Source: Clavelina lepadiformis
Lineage: Eukaryota > Chordata > Ascidiacea > Aplousobranchia > Clavelinidae
NCBI RefSeq assembly: GCF_947623445.1
Contig: NC_135243.1
Span: 8,310,501 to 8,374,500, forward strand
Reading direction: 5' to 3'
Length of the DNA: 64,000 nucleotides
How positions within the stretch are numbered: the first letter of the stretch is position 1; each line of letters opens with the position of its first letter. Shown here one piece after another: positions 39,127 through 49,569 of this stretch. Below the pieces are notes generated by a model. That model made no database searches, was not told the DNA's origin, and saw nothing but the letters and a program-made list of their open reading frames with translations. Made by a program: the position numbers and the translations under genes.

Positions 39127-39637
39127 CAGGGGTGGCCAAACTGCGGCTCTCGAGCCGCATGCGGCTCTTTGAGCCTTTGATTGCGGCTCTTTAATGAATT
39201 ACCATTGTTGAATTAGACATGCAATTTTCCCGGTCTAGACGAGTTGTTTGATCAGATTATGAAACAATGCGTTCTATCACACGTATTAACAATGGACTCA
39301 TTGTTAGCAATAATCAAATTACACTCCGAAAAGTACATTATTGTACAGAAGTGTGCTAACTTGCACACTGTAGTTAAGTAAACTGTCAGATTGAAGCTGT
39401 ACGTCAGGGCTGACCTAGTTTAAGTCTTCGTTACGGTTATAATAATAATTGCAAAAAGAGTTGGTGAAGCCCAGTTGGAGACTCATAGTATCACCACGCA
39501 GCACTAATGTTAATCAATAGCTACACTTCTTTGTGAGTGAATAAATTCGTGTATTTAATTGTGTTTGTGTTGTGGCTCTTTTAAAACTGGAATATGTTAT
39601 ATGCGGCTCGAGCATGAAGCAGGTCTGGCCACCCCTG
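39127..39637. mobile_element. hAT-type MITE, copy A
   Basis: Starts CAGGGGTGGCCAAACTGCGG and ends TCTGGCCACCCCTG. A perfect 8-base target duplication CTCTATAC flanks it (39119-39126 and 39638-39645). GCGGCTC words recur near both ends. No coding capacity. Confidence 0.9.
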
Positions 39638-39665
39638 CTCTATACTATGTATAGACTGTCTATAG

Positions 39666-40135
39666 CAGGGGTGGCCAAACTGCGGCTCTTTAATGAATTA
39701 GCGTTGTTGAATTAGACATGCATTTTCCCGGTCTAGACGAGTTGTTTGATCAGATTATGAAACAATGCGTCCTATCACACGTAGTAACAATGGACTCATT
39801 GTTAGTAATAATCAAATTACACTCCAAAAAGTACATTATTGTGCAGAAGTGTGCTAACTTGTACACTGTAGTTAAGTAAACTGTCAGATTGAAGCTGTAC
39901 GTCAGGGCTGACCTAGTTTTAAGTCTTGGTTACGGTTATACTAATAATTGCAAAAAGAGTTGGTGAAGCCCAGGTGGAGACTCATAGTATCACCACGCAG
40001 CACTAATGTTTATCAATAGCTACACTTCGTTGTAAGTGAATAAATTCGTGTTTTTTATTGTTTTGTGTTGTGGCTCTTTTAAAACTAGAATTTGTTATAT
40101 GCGGCTCGAGCATGAAGCAGGTCTGGCCACCCCTG
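39666..40135. mobile_element. hAT-type MITE, copy B
   Basis: Same family and orientation as the copy 28 bases to its left, and nearly identical over most of its length, but missing about 40 bases near the left end (the CGAGCCGCATGCGGCTC palindrome and neighbours). It has its own perfect 8-base duplication GTCTATAG (39658-39665 and 40136-40143), so it inserted independently and is not a tandem duplicate. Confidence 0.9.
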
Positions 40136-40296
40136 GTCTATAGTATAGTGCAATAAACAAAGAAAGCAAACAATAAATGCCAATTTCCCGGAATATAAGT
40201 TTCCCATAATTTACGTATAGGCTATTCCGTTGATAACATAAGTCGTTTTGAAAAATACCGCGCGGGCCACGAGTTGGACACCCCTGCAGTAGCACG

Positions 40297-42135
40297 TCAA
40301 CTGTGATTGGTCATTTTCTGATTTCAACACCACCTTAGTTTTTTCACATCAGCTAGTAGCGTGATATCATGTACAACTTAGGTATTTTGCAGCTTTTAGT
40401 GTCTCAAAACGTTTCTTCTGAACAGGCTGTTTATGTGATGACGTAATCTTGAAATAACAAACCGTTTGGGTGCACGTTGTCTAACCCTCTACATTACAGC
40501 GTGACACAAACTCGAGCAGACAGTAAAAGATCAATAATTGTGTGGAGATTTATTAATTTACATTCGTTAAAATAAAAAACCTTTAATTATAAACTGTATG
40601 ATGCAATGCACGACAACCAACAAACTTATCAGTTTTTTGTCCGTCGTTTCAGAACCCACTTTATCTTCCCAGTAGGGTCACGGGATCAACAGTTTCCTAT
40701 AAGCAGTCTTTCAGTGCGTCTGCTAGTTCAACTTAGCAATGTTAAAACGGACACAAACTTTAGGGCAATGAGACACTGTTTTGATAATGGCTGCTATATA
40801 GTAAGCTACCATCAACTTCGTACCCTTACAGCATACTCTCCAGAGCTAATTTGAAAGACTCTATCCTACGTGTTTTCGAAGCAGGCGTAAACATCTTATG
40901 CTTGTATTTCCAAGATTTTAAATCCAAATTTATTTAAAAGTGAAAAGATGCTCTGTTTTACTTCGATCAGAACAAAAGCCACACTTTGCTGTAAATATAT
41001 CCTATAGCCGGTGCTGTACTGTATAGCCGGGGCTAAATAATTTTGTGACATCGTTTTTCAAGACTTTCAGCATGCATGTCACCCGGTAGACTCAGGAGAA
41101 AAATACCCCGGTAATTGGAAATTTCCTTCTTGTCACCCTTCTTGTGAATTATGGGATGATAACAAGCGTTTGCCAATCTCTTGGTGTTTTAACTGTACTT
41201 CATGCCACTTGACACATATGCGTTAGACATCGTTTGTCCATGTCTACATTTTTTTCAAGACAAATTTTAGCCTATCGCACAACTCTATAGCGGCCTTACA
41301 AGCTTTCAGAGACTTCACAGCTTAGCTAACTTTAGCTTCAGTGAGACTTTTTAGTGGAACTGCAATATGTAGCTGTCAAGCGATCAACAACATTTAGGAA
41401 AAAACTACCACTTGCAAACTTCTCAGCAACAGTTGAGTACATTTGGTGTGTACATTTGAATTTTATACAAGAGCGTTAGTTGCGCAAGTGAAGCGAGAAG
41501 CGGATATACGTGCCAGCATCCAAGCAAACAATTTGAAAAAAGTTAAACTGCAAGCATTTCGCAATATAAGTGATGACGTTTAGCCTCTTCAACTAGTTCA
41601 CGGTTCTTCCATTCCCAGAAAAGAACAATAATATAATAATTAATAGAAAGAACCAATAAAACTTTCCAACTGTTACCTTTTGATATAGATTAAAGAGCGA
41701 ATACGAGTATGATCTTAAAAAGTACAAGTAGGCTACTCTGAGCTGTACCCAGTCGCTATCCCACACCAGTAGCGAACTGATTTATGAGTTTTCGTTTACG
41801 GGCGGCGTGCTGGGGCATACGGCACGTAAAGAAATTTGTCACATTCGTTTTTAAACAAAATTCACTATTTATAACTCGGACACTTTCCATGCTATCCGGA
41901 GCGACGGACTAAGGAGAATAGTCATGATTTTGTGTTTCGAATCAAATTTACTCTGACCTTGCTTTCAAGCTGACTTCGTATGGAGTTTCATAAAGGAGCT
42001 AAACAAAGCGCGTTTTATTAGATATTATTGGATTACAATGCTGAGCAACATAGCCCACATGTATAATGTGTCGAAGTAACTGATGCAAAGACAGAACGTG
42101 ACTGACATGTTGGAAAATAACTGAAAGCAATCTCC
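40297..42135. other. 3' flank of globin 1; arm of an inverted duplication
   Basis: Non-coding. Bases about 40297-40560 reappear, inverted and at roughly 80-90% identity by eye, at about 45800-46060. A shorter piece near 41420-41440 reappears near 45748-45770. See the inverted copy at 45420-46060. A frame at 40606-40854 (plus) has no recognisable family and is not called. Confidence 0.6.
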
Positions 42136-43191
42136 TTATTGTTTTACGTAAACACTGCTGATGACGCTTTTTATAATGCGGTAAGCATCTTCCCAAGATT
42201 GCATGACGTCATCAGTCGCCTTTTCCCCAAGGACTTTTTTAATCACTGCAAGCAAAACTGATCCCATAGTCTAAAAAAAGAAATAATATCAAACCAATAA
42301 TTTGAGCATTAGACATTTAAGTGTTATTAATTCTTATATATCAGTTTAGAACCGTTCACGTATTTGAATACTGATATATATTTACATCGAAATGTTTGAA
42401 ATCAACATTTTGAAGTTTATGGCCGTTTCCCAGGTCTTCCAAGTAAGATTTTAAGTCGTCTGACTTTTCTAGCAATTCTATTATCTTACCAATTGAGCTT
42501 GCTACCCTGAAAACCAACCACACAAGATTGAAAGCTGTATAGCTAAGACATGGGTAGAAAATCTAAAGGCAAAACGAAACTTTTCACAAGGGCAACATAT
42601 ATATACACAGTTAGCCCTTTTGTATGTATTCAAAATAAATAGGAAATAGTTTTTTTAATAAAAATAGACACATGCTTATGTGAGTTATTCACTTCACTGC
42701 GTGATCTTCTATTTCGGGGTTACTTGATAGAACCTCCATAGTGAGATCGCCGTCTTGCGATAAACTAAAACGTTTGAAAGCAGTCCTGGTATCTTTGGCG
42801 TCATTATACAGCCTGTAACACATGTTAATAACAGTAAAGTGGTCCAAATATCAAAACACAGTCGTGTAAATTATGCAGCTTAAATTTATGGAATAGAAAC
42901 TTTTACGAAAAACAGTTGGAAACAAAAATAACGTTTACAAAACACTTTAGCAATCACAAACACCGTAAATACAACGCGGTTTACAAAATATTAATCATAA
43001 CTTTCTATTACAATGTTCTTCCTTATTACAGTTAAACATATTAAAAGCGTTACAATATTTTCGGATAAAATCTGAAATTGTGGTAAAACGTACCTCAATA
43101 GCACTGACAGCCCAACCGTCTTCAATCCTAGATTACTCAAATCGCTCCAAGATGATCGAAGCAAACTTACATCATTTTGGGAAAGAGCCAT
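42136..43191 (-). CDS. Globin 1, intact, 4 exons
   Basis: Exons: 43191-43094, 42812-42693, 42506-42386, 42270-42136; 157 residues, normal for a single-domain globin. Product begins MALSQNDVSLL and ends SSVYVKQ. Heme-pocket residues are present: CD1 Phe in FKRFS, E7 His in EIEDHAVK, F8 His in GNGHKLQNV. Intron 1 splits an Arg codon in phase 2 at the B12.2 position and intron 3 is phase 0 at G7.0, both ancestral in animal globins. Intron 2 is a central intron in helix E, just after the distal His (about E10, phase 2). Ciona species are known to have several small globin genes; which one this is cannot be told without a tree. No signal peptide, so it is probably cytoplasmic and binds O2 or another heme ligand. 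Confidence 0.92.
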
Positions 43192-45419
43192 TACGCAATA
43201 GTGTTTTATTGGTGTATATTTATAAAATAAATTTACTCTATAGTTACTTAGTTTTCGCAAATGCTTCTGTAGATTATCGTTTGTAAAACAAAGTAAGTTT
43301 GTAAAAACGCTGCAACAAACTCTCCGTTTTCGTCTGATCGTGCACTGCATTGCTCTGTAGTCTCTATCATCGCGTCTTCCTTTATGTTCCAGTGAACTTT
43401 AACCACCCGTCCTTTAGATCTTAACGTTTCGCATTGACGAAGCGTGCTCAAAATCTTTGCCAGCCATCGCTCATTGTAACTGCAGTTATACGTTCTTGGG
43501 CACCCTTCTTAGCTAATGCTGACTTTGCAGATAGGTAGGCTGCTAAAAATTATTTTAAAGTTTTACTTTTCTCTTAGAATGACAAAAAATAAAAATATTA
43601 ATTACGACCATATTGACTGTCAAACTCTACTGTCTTTGCTATATCTTAACGCTGTAATACCGTAAGAGAGTCCATAATAAGGGAGCGGTAAAGACGGTTG
43701 GCTTTTCTCGTTTGCTTCACTTAACAGCGTTATGGGTCATGTCTCTTTGTATCTGATGTAAGCATTCATGGCAACCAACCTAAAACCTTACACGAAAAGG
43801 TTTTCTTGTCATAAGCATTAGCCCTGTTCCTCTGACTGCTTTTGACAGCTTCTCTCAAACATAATAGTTGTTGCTTTGCGTGTTTTGTTGCCACCTTTTT
43901 ATTGTTGCTTTAAATTGCGCATTGTTGCCAAGGTTGCGACAAAGTTGCAACACCTGCTTTCGTTAGATTACCGCGTATTTGCAGCATTATTTCCTTAATC
44001 AGTTTTCTGCTTTTGTTATTCAAACGTTTGCAGCAAAGCGTTTTTGAACCGGCAATCGTTTGGTGCTCGTACGACAGTCATCTGATTTCTAATTGAATCG
44101 TTAAATACAATTTTTGATTTTTAATCTCTTTCTACGTGCGGTTACTCAAGTGAAAAGACGGTAACACGCAACCTTGCTTCTTGAAGTCATCTAACCAGCT
44201 ACCTTATGGCCACATAACTATAATGCTCAAAGCCAGAACCTGAGATCAGCAAATCCGCACATGGCCACATTGGTATACTAGCAACAAAAAATGTTCAATC
44301 CAAACTGCAAGAAGATAATTCAGCGAACTCTTGAACTAAAAACTTTGTTATCATTTTCCCTTTTTGTTATATGTAAACGGTTGAAGATACAGTTAGATAG
44401 TGGTTTTAGTGCGTGATGTGTCACGGAAAAAGGCTGCAGTAAAACGATATTTTGTTCCGTTGTGCATTTTCACATTTCTAGGAACATCTGTTCGGTCAAT
44501 CGCTTATGTTCTATAACAATTAACGAACATTTATCGTCGTTTGCCATTCCTATGGTGATTAAACCGCGAACAAAAACTGTATATAATTCAAGCCATATTT
44601 TTCAGGAAAAAAATTATCTCAAGCCCATAAGTTACGATTAATTATTTTAGTTGTAAGTCTTTTCTGTAAATGTGCAAGTAGTTTAACTAAAACTCACTAA
44701 ACTTACTGTAACCAAAATTTAATATAATTCCTAAGTTCACTCACTTTAATGCACTGCACTTTTATGTTCATTTCTATTTAAACCAATTTGTTAACGGCAA
44801 CAGTTTTTTCTGTGATAATTTAAGCTTATTTGTGCTATATAAGACTTGAAAAATATTTCACGAGTTGACGTAACTGTAATCATTTACAGGTAGGTATGTA
44901 AAAGAATTTATCTCTCTGCCATTGTGCAAATATACTGTTGACAACCATTTACAGCATAGTCAAACTTCCTCTTTAGTATGGTTAGTACAGTACTTACTAC
45001 GGACAGCAAATGAAAGAGTCTTTTGAAAAATCAAATATTTGCAATTTTATATCTTAATGTTAAATCAACGCATCAAAGCGCGGACAAATAAAATATTCAT
45101 CGCCGCCCAAGTCAAAGGTATAGCATAGACAGATCGAGTTTTACACATTGAATAATAGCAGATGAGTCTCACCGAAACATGACATAAACCCTATCAGTCG
45201 CGAGGCGGTTTTCGTTTGGAAGAGATAAAATGTGCAAGCTGTGTATAACAACAAGAACAGTCAAAGACCAACAAGCTGAGCTACTTTCATGTTTTCACAT
45301 CCCTGTTATTTCTACATATTCATGGTGTTGCTATCAAATCTTGACCCTTTTTTAGCTCCTTTGTTTCTTGCTCTTCAACTCTGCATATTGTGATGGCTAA
45401 AGTGTTTTGTAAACGTTAT
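43192..45419. other. Upstream region of globin 1
   Basis: Intergenic and AT-rich. It should contain the globin 1 promoter. A Cys-rich open stretch on the minus strand at about 43248-43499 was considered and not called. Nothing else is supported. Confidence 0.4.
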
Positions 45420-46060
45420 TTTAGTTTCAAACTGTTTTTCGTAAATATTTTCTATACCCTAAAATTAAGGTACAAAACTAACACGTTTTTATTTTGATAT
45501 TTGGACCACTTTACTGTTATTAACATGTGTTACATGTTGTATAACGACACCAAAGATACCAGGACTGTTTTTAAACTTTTTAGTTTACCGCAAGACGGCG
45601 ATCTCACTATGGATGTTCTATCAAGTAACTCCGAAATAGAAGATCACGCTTTAAAGTGAATAACTCACTTAACCATGTGTCTATTTACTTTTCCATGCAG
45701 CTTATCCACAGACATTTATGGAGAATAGAATATTTCCTTTCAAAGGAATCAACTGTTGCTGAGAAGTATGAAGTATGAAGCAAGTGGAAATGAATGTAAA
45801 TTGATAAATCTCGAAAGAATAATTTATCTTTAACTGTCTGCTCGAGTTTGTGTCACGTTGTAATGTAGAGGGTTAGAAAACGTGCAACCAAACGGTTTGT
45901 TATTGCAAGATAACGTCATAACATAAAATGTCAGTTCAGAAGAAGCGTTTTGAGACACGAAAATCTGCAAAATAAGTTGTACAAGATATCAAGCTACTAG
46001 CTGATGTAAAAAAAACTAAGGTGGTGTTAAATCAGAAAATGACCAATCACAGTTGACGTA
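45420..46060 (+). pseudogene. Inverted partial duplicate of the globin 1 region with one orphan exon
   Basis: Plus-strand bases 45420-45690 match the minus strand of globin 1 intron 1, exon 2 and the start of intron 2 (about 42925-42690). The exon copy, 45536-45655, is 120 bases, the same length as in globin 1, with an open frame (LYNDTKDTRTV to EDHALK), the E7 His, and the donor GTGAAT intact. The acceptor has changed from ACAG to ACAT. Exons 3 and 4 are missing: the copy jumps to sequence matching the 3' flank of globin 1 (about 41430, then 40560-40297). No exon 1 was found upstream. The segment therefore arose by inverted duplication followed by internal deletion and is a pseudogene fragment. 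Confidence 0.8.
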
Positions 46061-48013
46061 TAACTGACATAATTAATTTGAATAACATTATCTAACTGAT
46101 ACGACTAAAACCACATCTTTGCAGAGGCATGATAAATCACCCTTGCATAACTGGTCCGACCAGATGCAGCTGCATTAGTGCAAACCCAACTTTTTTGGGG
46201 ATTAAGTCTTTTTATGTTGTCTTTTGTTTTCATTAATCACATTTCCTTGTTTGTGAATACTGACTACGTCACAGCTATAAGCTATATAAGAAAACATATC
46301 ATAGACGCCGTTTCGAATACAATGCAATGGCCTTAAGAGTTATATACGGCGTTTCAAAAGTGTAAATTGTAACTTGGCAATTATCGCATGTAAAAATATC
46401 AGAATAGATTTCATTTTCTTCTACGGAACATCACATGTAAAACGTAGCACAGTAAAAGAATCATAACAATAAGATAACCTACCAGAAATAGAGAAATAAA
46501 TAAAATACAAGTATTACAAGCAAGTACACAACATGTACAAGGTCACAGACCAGATTGTGATTTTAGTTTTTTTGCCTTTTGAAGCTGTCACAGACGGTTG
46601 TGTTCTGTTGATTCTTTCCAAAGTCAACACCGCCAAAGAAGGCATTGGTTTCTAGTTCTGGAGAGGTAAGAAAAAGCTAATTTAAAACATGTTTTAAGAT
46701 TTACTTTCCGGAGTATATTGCGTTTATATACTTAATCAAACAAAGCACTGCTGTCTGAAAAGAACACGTCCCGTTTAAAATAGTCAAGTCAGAATTTTAA
46801 CCAGAAGTCATTTATTACAATTGACAAACAAGCGCTTCACGGAAATAACCAGTAAACGCCTCAGACATTCTCTCTGCTCCATCAGCTAACGGAAGCGTTG
46901 TTTTAGCGTCCTCAGAATGCCGTTGATTGAGATATTTGTGGTTCTATTGCAGCAGATCTGCAAACATTTTTGTTGCACATTTAGCTTTATAACACGTGAA
47001 AGAAACTTTCTCTTAATCTAATATGTTTTATTCCGTTCACTCTGGCAAACATCGTGATATACACTAAGCTAAGATATACTTGAACAGTGACATAGAATTA
47101 TAATTGAATTTGGTTTTGTTAAAATAAAACGGTTTTTCAGATGATGTGTGGGCATAGTGTGAACCAGACATATTGTGATCCCCAATATGTTTTCTATTTA
47201 TTGAAATTTGTTTGTTTACTTTTGTTGCAATGCCTGCTGCATATTCGCTGCTTGCCTTGATGATTACCAGCACAAAATTCAAGCTAATTTCAGATAGTGA
47301 TGAAATTTCAGATGGCTATGTATCATATGTCTTTATGTCGCTTGACACGTTGAGCACATTTCACATTTTTCACCCAAAATAAATAGGCTTGTAATATCGG
47401 TTATATAAGAATCTTGTTGATACCCAGTAATTTCTCGTTGATATTAAATTTCAGCATTAAGGCATTAAGGCATTAAGGCATTAATAGGCTATATGCACAA
47501 GTCCAACAAAACATTGTGGTCGATATACTTGAACTATGTTGGTTGTTTCTAGCTGGTATTTATAAATTCTAAAACAATGAAAGAAAGAAAACAATAACTG
47601 TAAAAATAGAAATTTAATGCCAACACCGTGAAAGTGAAAATGTAGGATCGCAAAAAGTTTGAAAAATGCAATCTTATTACGTTTTGACCAATACGTCAAA
47701 GGATTTTGCCGTAAACGTTATGAAAGGATTACAGCGGTTCTTAAAACGTGACTTTCTTAATGTCAACCAAAAGGTATTTAAAGGGCGCTAACACAATACA
47801 AGCGACCACACGGAGAGACAATAAGAAGTGTCTAAATATTTTGTGAAGGACTCGTTACACTGTAAGCACTTTGTTCGAATGTATTGAATTTTTGTACTTT
47901 TTTAACTGTAAAAACCATAGAATTTATTATTTATGTTCAAATTGATATTTAGGATAGATTTGTCCATAGTATAGGCTATTTCATCTGCACTTTAAAAAAG
48001 ATTTTCTCTGAAA
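46061..48013. other. Upstream region of globin 2
   Basis: Non-coding. Contains an 8-base tandem repeat (GGCATTAA, about four units) at 47453-47485. A TATTTAAAG sequence at about 47775 is a weak TATA candidate for globin 2, whose start codon is at 48014. Confidence 0.4.
47453..47485 (+). repeat. Short tandem repeat (GGCATTAA) about x4
   Basis: About four direct head-to-tail copies of an 8-base unit, seen directly; a minisatellite-like tract without evident function. Confidence 0.8.
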
Positions 48014-48022
48014 ATGGCGTTA

Positions 48023-48026
48023 TCTG
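48023..48026 (+). repeat. Target site copy 1, TCTG
   Basis: First of three copies of TCTG that bracket and separate the two LTR elements (others at 54071-54074 and 60142-60145). Confidence 0.85.
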
Positions 48027-48267
48027 TGTTGCATTTGTTTTGCGTTGTGTCTGCCCTGCCGCGTTCTCTCTTGAGGCCTACTGCGTTTTCCGTGTTTGAT
48101 TAAGCACACGTGTCTTTTCATTGACGTATTCCAGCCAAGTGTTCGTAGAGTCAGTCCTGATTTAAGCTCCTGGAATGAGCTGCTGTGAATGACAATTTAA
48201 CTGAGCTGCTTTTAATAAAAGATGTGCCTACTGTGTATCTAAGACTGAGGACAGTAAAAACGTAACA
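48027..48267 (+). repeat. 5' LTR of retrotransposon 1
   Basis: Starts TGTTGCATTTG and ends CGTAACA; contains AATAAA at 48214-48219. Matches the 3' LTR at 53830-54070 in length and almost every base. Confidence 0.92.
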
Positions 48268-48268
48268 C

Positions 48269-48286
48269 TGGCGAGCACGGCAGGAC
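48269..48286 (+). other. Primer binding site of retrotransposon 1
   Basis: TGGCGAGCACGGCAGGAC lies one base after the 5' LTR. It begins TGG, the complement of a tRNA CCA end. It resembles the PBS of element 2 (TGGCGAGCGCGCCAGGAT). The tRNA was not identified. Confidence 0.7.
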
Positions 48287-48295
48287 CTCTTAGAT

Positions 48296-48776
48296 CAGAG
48301 GTGACGAACCTATTCGATGACGCGGGCCACTTTGTCAGTTACGGCTGAGCAAGCGGGCCGCACAATTTTTTTTAACATTTTGCATAATAATTAGCATTCA
48401 AGCACAGCCGCTTCATTTGGCAGATTTTTAGCTGCTCCCGCGGCCGCAAAAAATACATCGATTGAGTGCGGCAATCTATTGAAGACATACTGCTGCGACT
48501 CAATTGTGCTATCAGCTTTTGATATCTCATTGCGCAATGATTAGAAACAGGTGAAAGAAAGTTCAAGACTGCTGGTCTCACCGGACGCTTCGTTCAAGAC
48601 TGCTGGTCTCCCGGACGCAAAATTTAACCCTAAATTCCGGACATGTCCGGAATTTTCCGGACGGTATGGCAACCCTTTTCCTATAAGTCCTATATGCCTT
48701 GCATGTATAGGCGTTTGTCAAATCGTTTGGTGGGCCGCACAAAATTGTTTGGCGGGCCGCAGGTTCGTCACCTCTG
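48296..48776. mobile_element. hAT-type MITE nested in retrotransposon 1
   Basis: Begins CAGAGGTGACGAACC and ends GGTTCGTCACCTCTG, a perfect 15-base inverted end. A perfect 8-base duplication TCTTAGAT flanks it (48288-48295, 48777-48784). It carries GGGCCGC words near both ends. Inside, about 48585-48680, lies a piece in inverse orientation of the element family seen at 2461-2876 (CCGGACATGTCCGG, then CGGTATGGCAACCCT), so there are at least three levels of nesting. Confidence 0.9.
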
Positions 48777-48819
48777 TCTTAGATACACAGAAGATTTTAT
48801 GAAGTTTTACTGAAGAAGC

Positions 48820-49569
48820 ATGAATTTTTTTTATTCTCCGCCTCGTTACCAACGTGGCAATAGTTTTTTATCTTTCCTACAAGAATTTGAATCCTTCTGC
48901 GACAGCGTCAAAGCATTGGATGCGGCAAAGAAACATGCATTTCTACAAAGCTTGCCGGAAGATATGAAATTCTCCATGACCGATGGTCGTAAAGAACTCT
49001 ACGATCTCAGTTATGACGAACTCATTCAACAAGCAAAAGACACGGCTTCAGGTCTATCTTCACAAAAGCACGCCATGCAACAACTCTTTCAGCGCACTCA
49101 AGGTTTTGACGAATCCGTAAGAAGCTTTCTTGAAGCTATAGCCCAATTAGGAAAAATGGCTTATCCAAACGACGAACAGCATGAAATGCGCAGCAGTGTG
49201 CTGTACAACCTACTCGTTCAAGGACTGAGAGATCGTCAACAAGCCTCTCAAATCTTACGCAACAACTCTAAAAATGCACAACCGGATTTTTATGCCACAG
49301 CAAAGAGCATTATTGAAAACGCAGAGCGGACGCATCATGAACCACGTATAATGACGTCAGAAGTAGCAGCGGTGGCAAGAGATCACCAGGACGTATCCCA
49401 ATTAAAACTAACTGTCGAAAAACTTCGGGACGAAATTTCCCAACTGCGAAACGAAATGAAGACAACAAGAGAACCTCGGGAAGAGAGAAGAAGACTTCAG
49501 TGTTTTAACTGTGGAGAATATGGTCACATTGCTCGACGCTGTCATAGGCAGCGTGCAAGAAACCTTTGA
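48820..49569 (+). CDS. Gag of retrotransposon 1
   Basis: 249 residues: a helical capsid-like region followed by a single CCHC zinc knuckle (CFNCGEYGHIARRC, about 49501-49542) near the C-terminus. It ends at UGA 49567-49569. The downstream protease follows in the same frame, so this UGA separates gag from pol without a frame change. Similar in layout to the gag part of element 2, where no stop occurs. Confidence 0.85.
   Translation: MNFFYSPPRYQRGNSFLSFLQEFESFCDSVKALDAAKKHAFLQSLPEDMKFSMTDGRKELYDLSYDELIQQAKDTASGLSSQKHAMQQLFQRTQGFDESVRSFLEAIAQLGKMAYPNDEQHEMRSSVLYNLLVQGLRDRQQASQILRNNSKNAQPDFYATAKSIIENAERTHHEPRIMTSEVAAVARDHQDVSQLKLTVEKLRDEISQLRNEMKTTREPREERRRLQCFNCGEYGHIARRCHRQRARNL

Noticed and set aside
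40606..40854. 82-codon plus-strand frame in the globin 1 3' flank
   Set aside because: The frame is unlike known proteins and is not kept in the inverted copy.
43248..43499. Cys-rich minus-strand open stretch of about 84 codons upstream of globin 1
   Set aside because: Composition looks partly protein-like, but there is no ATG near its start, no partner exon, and no known family.
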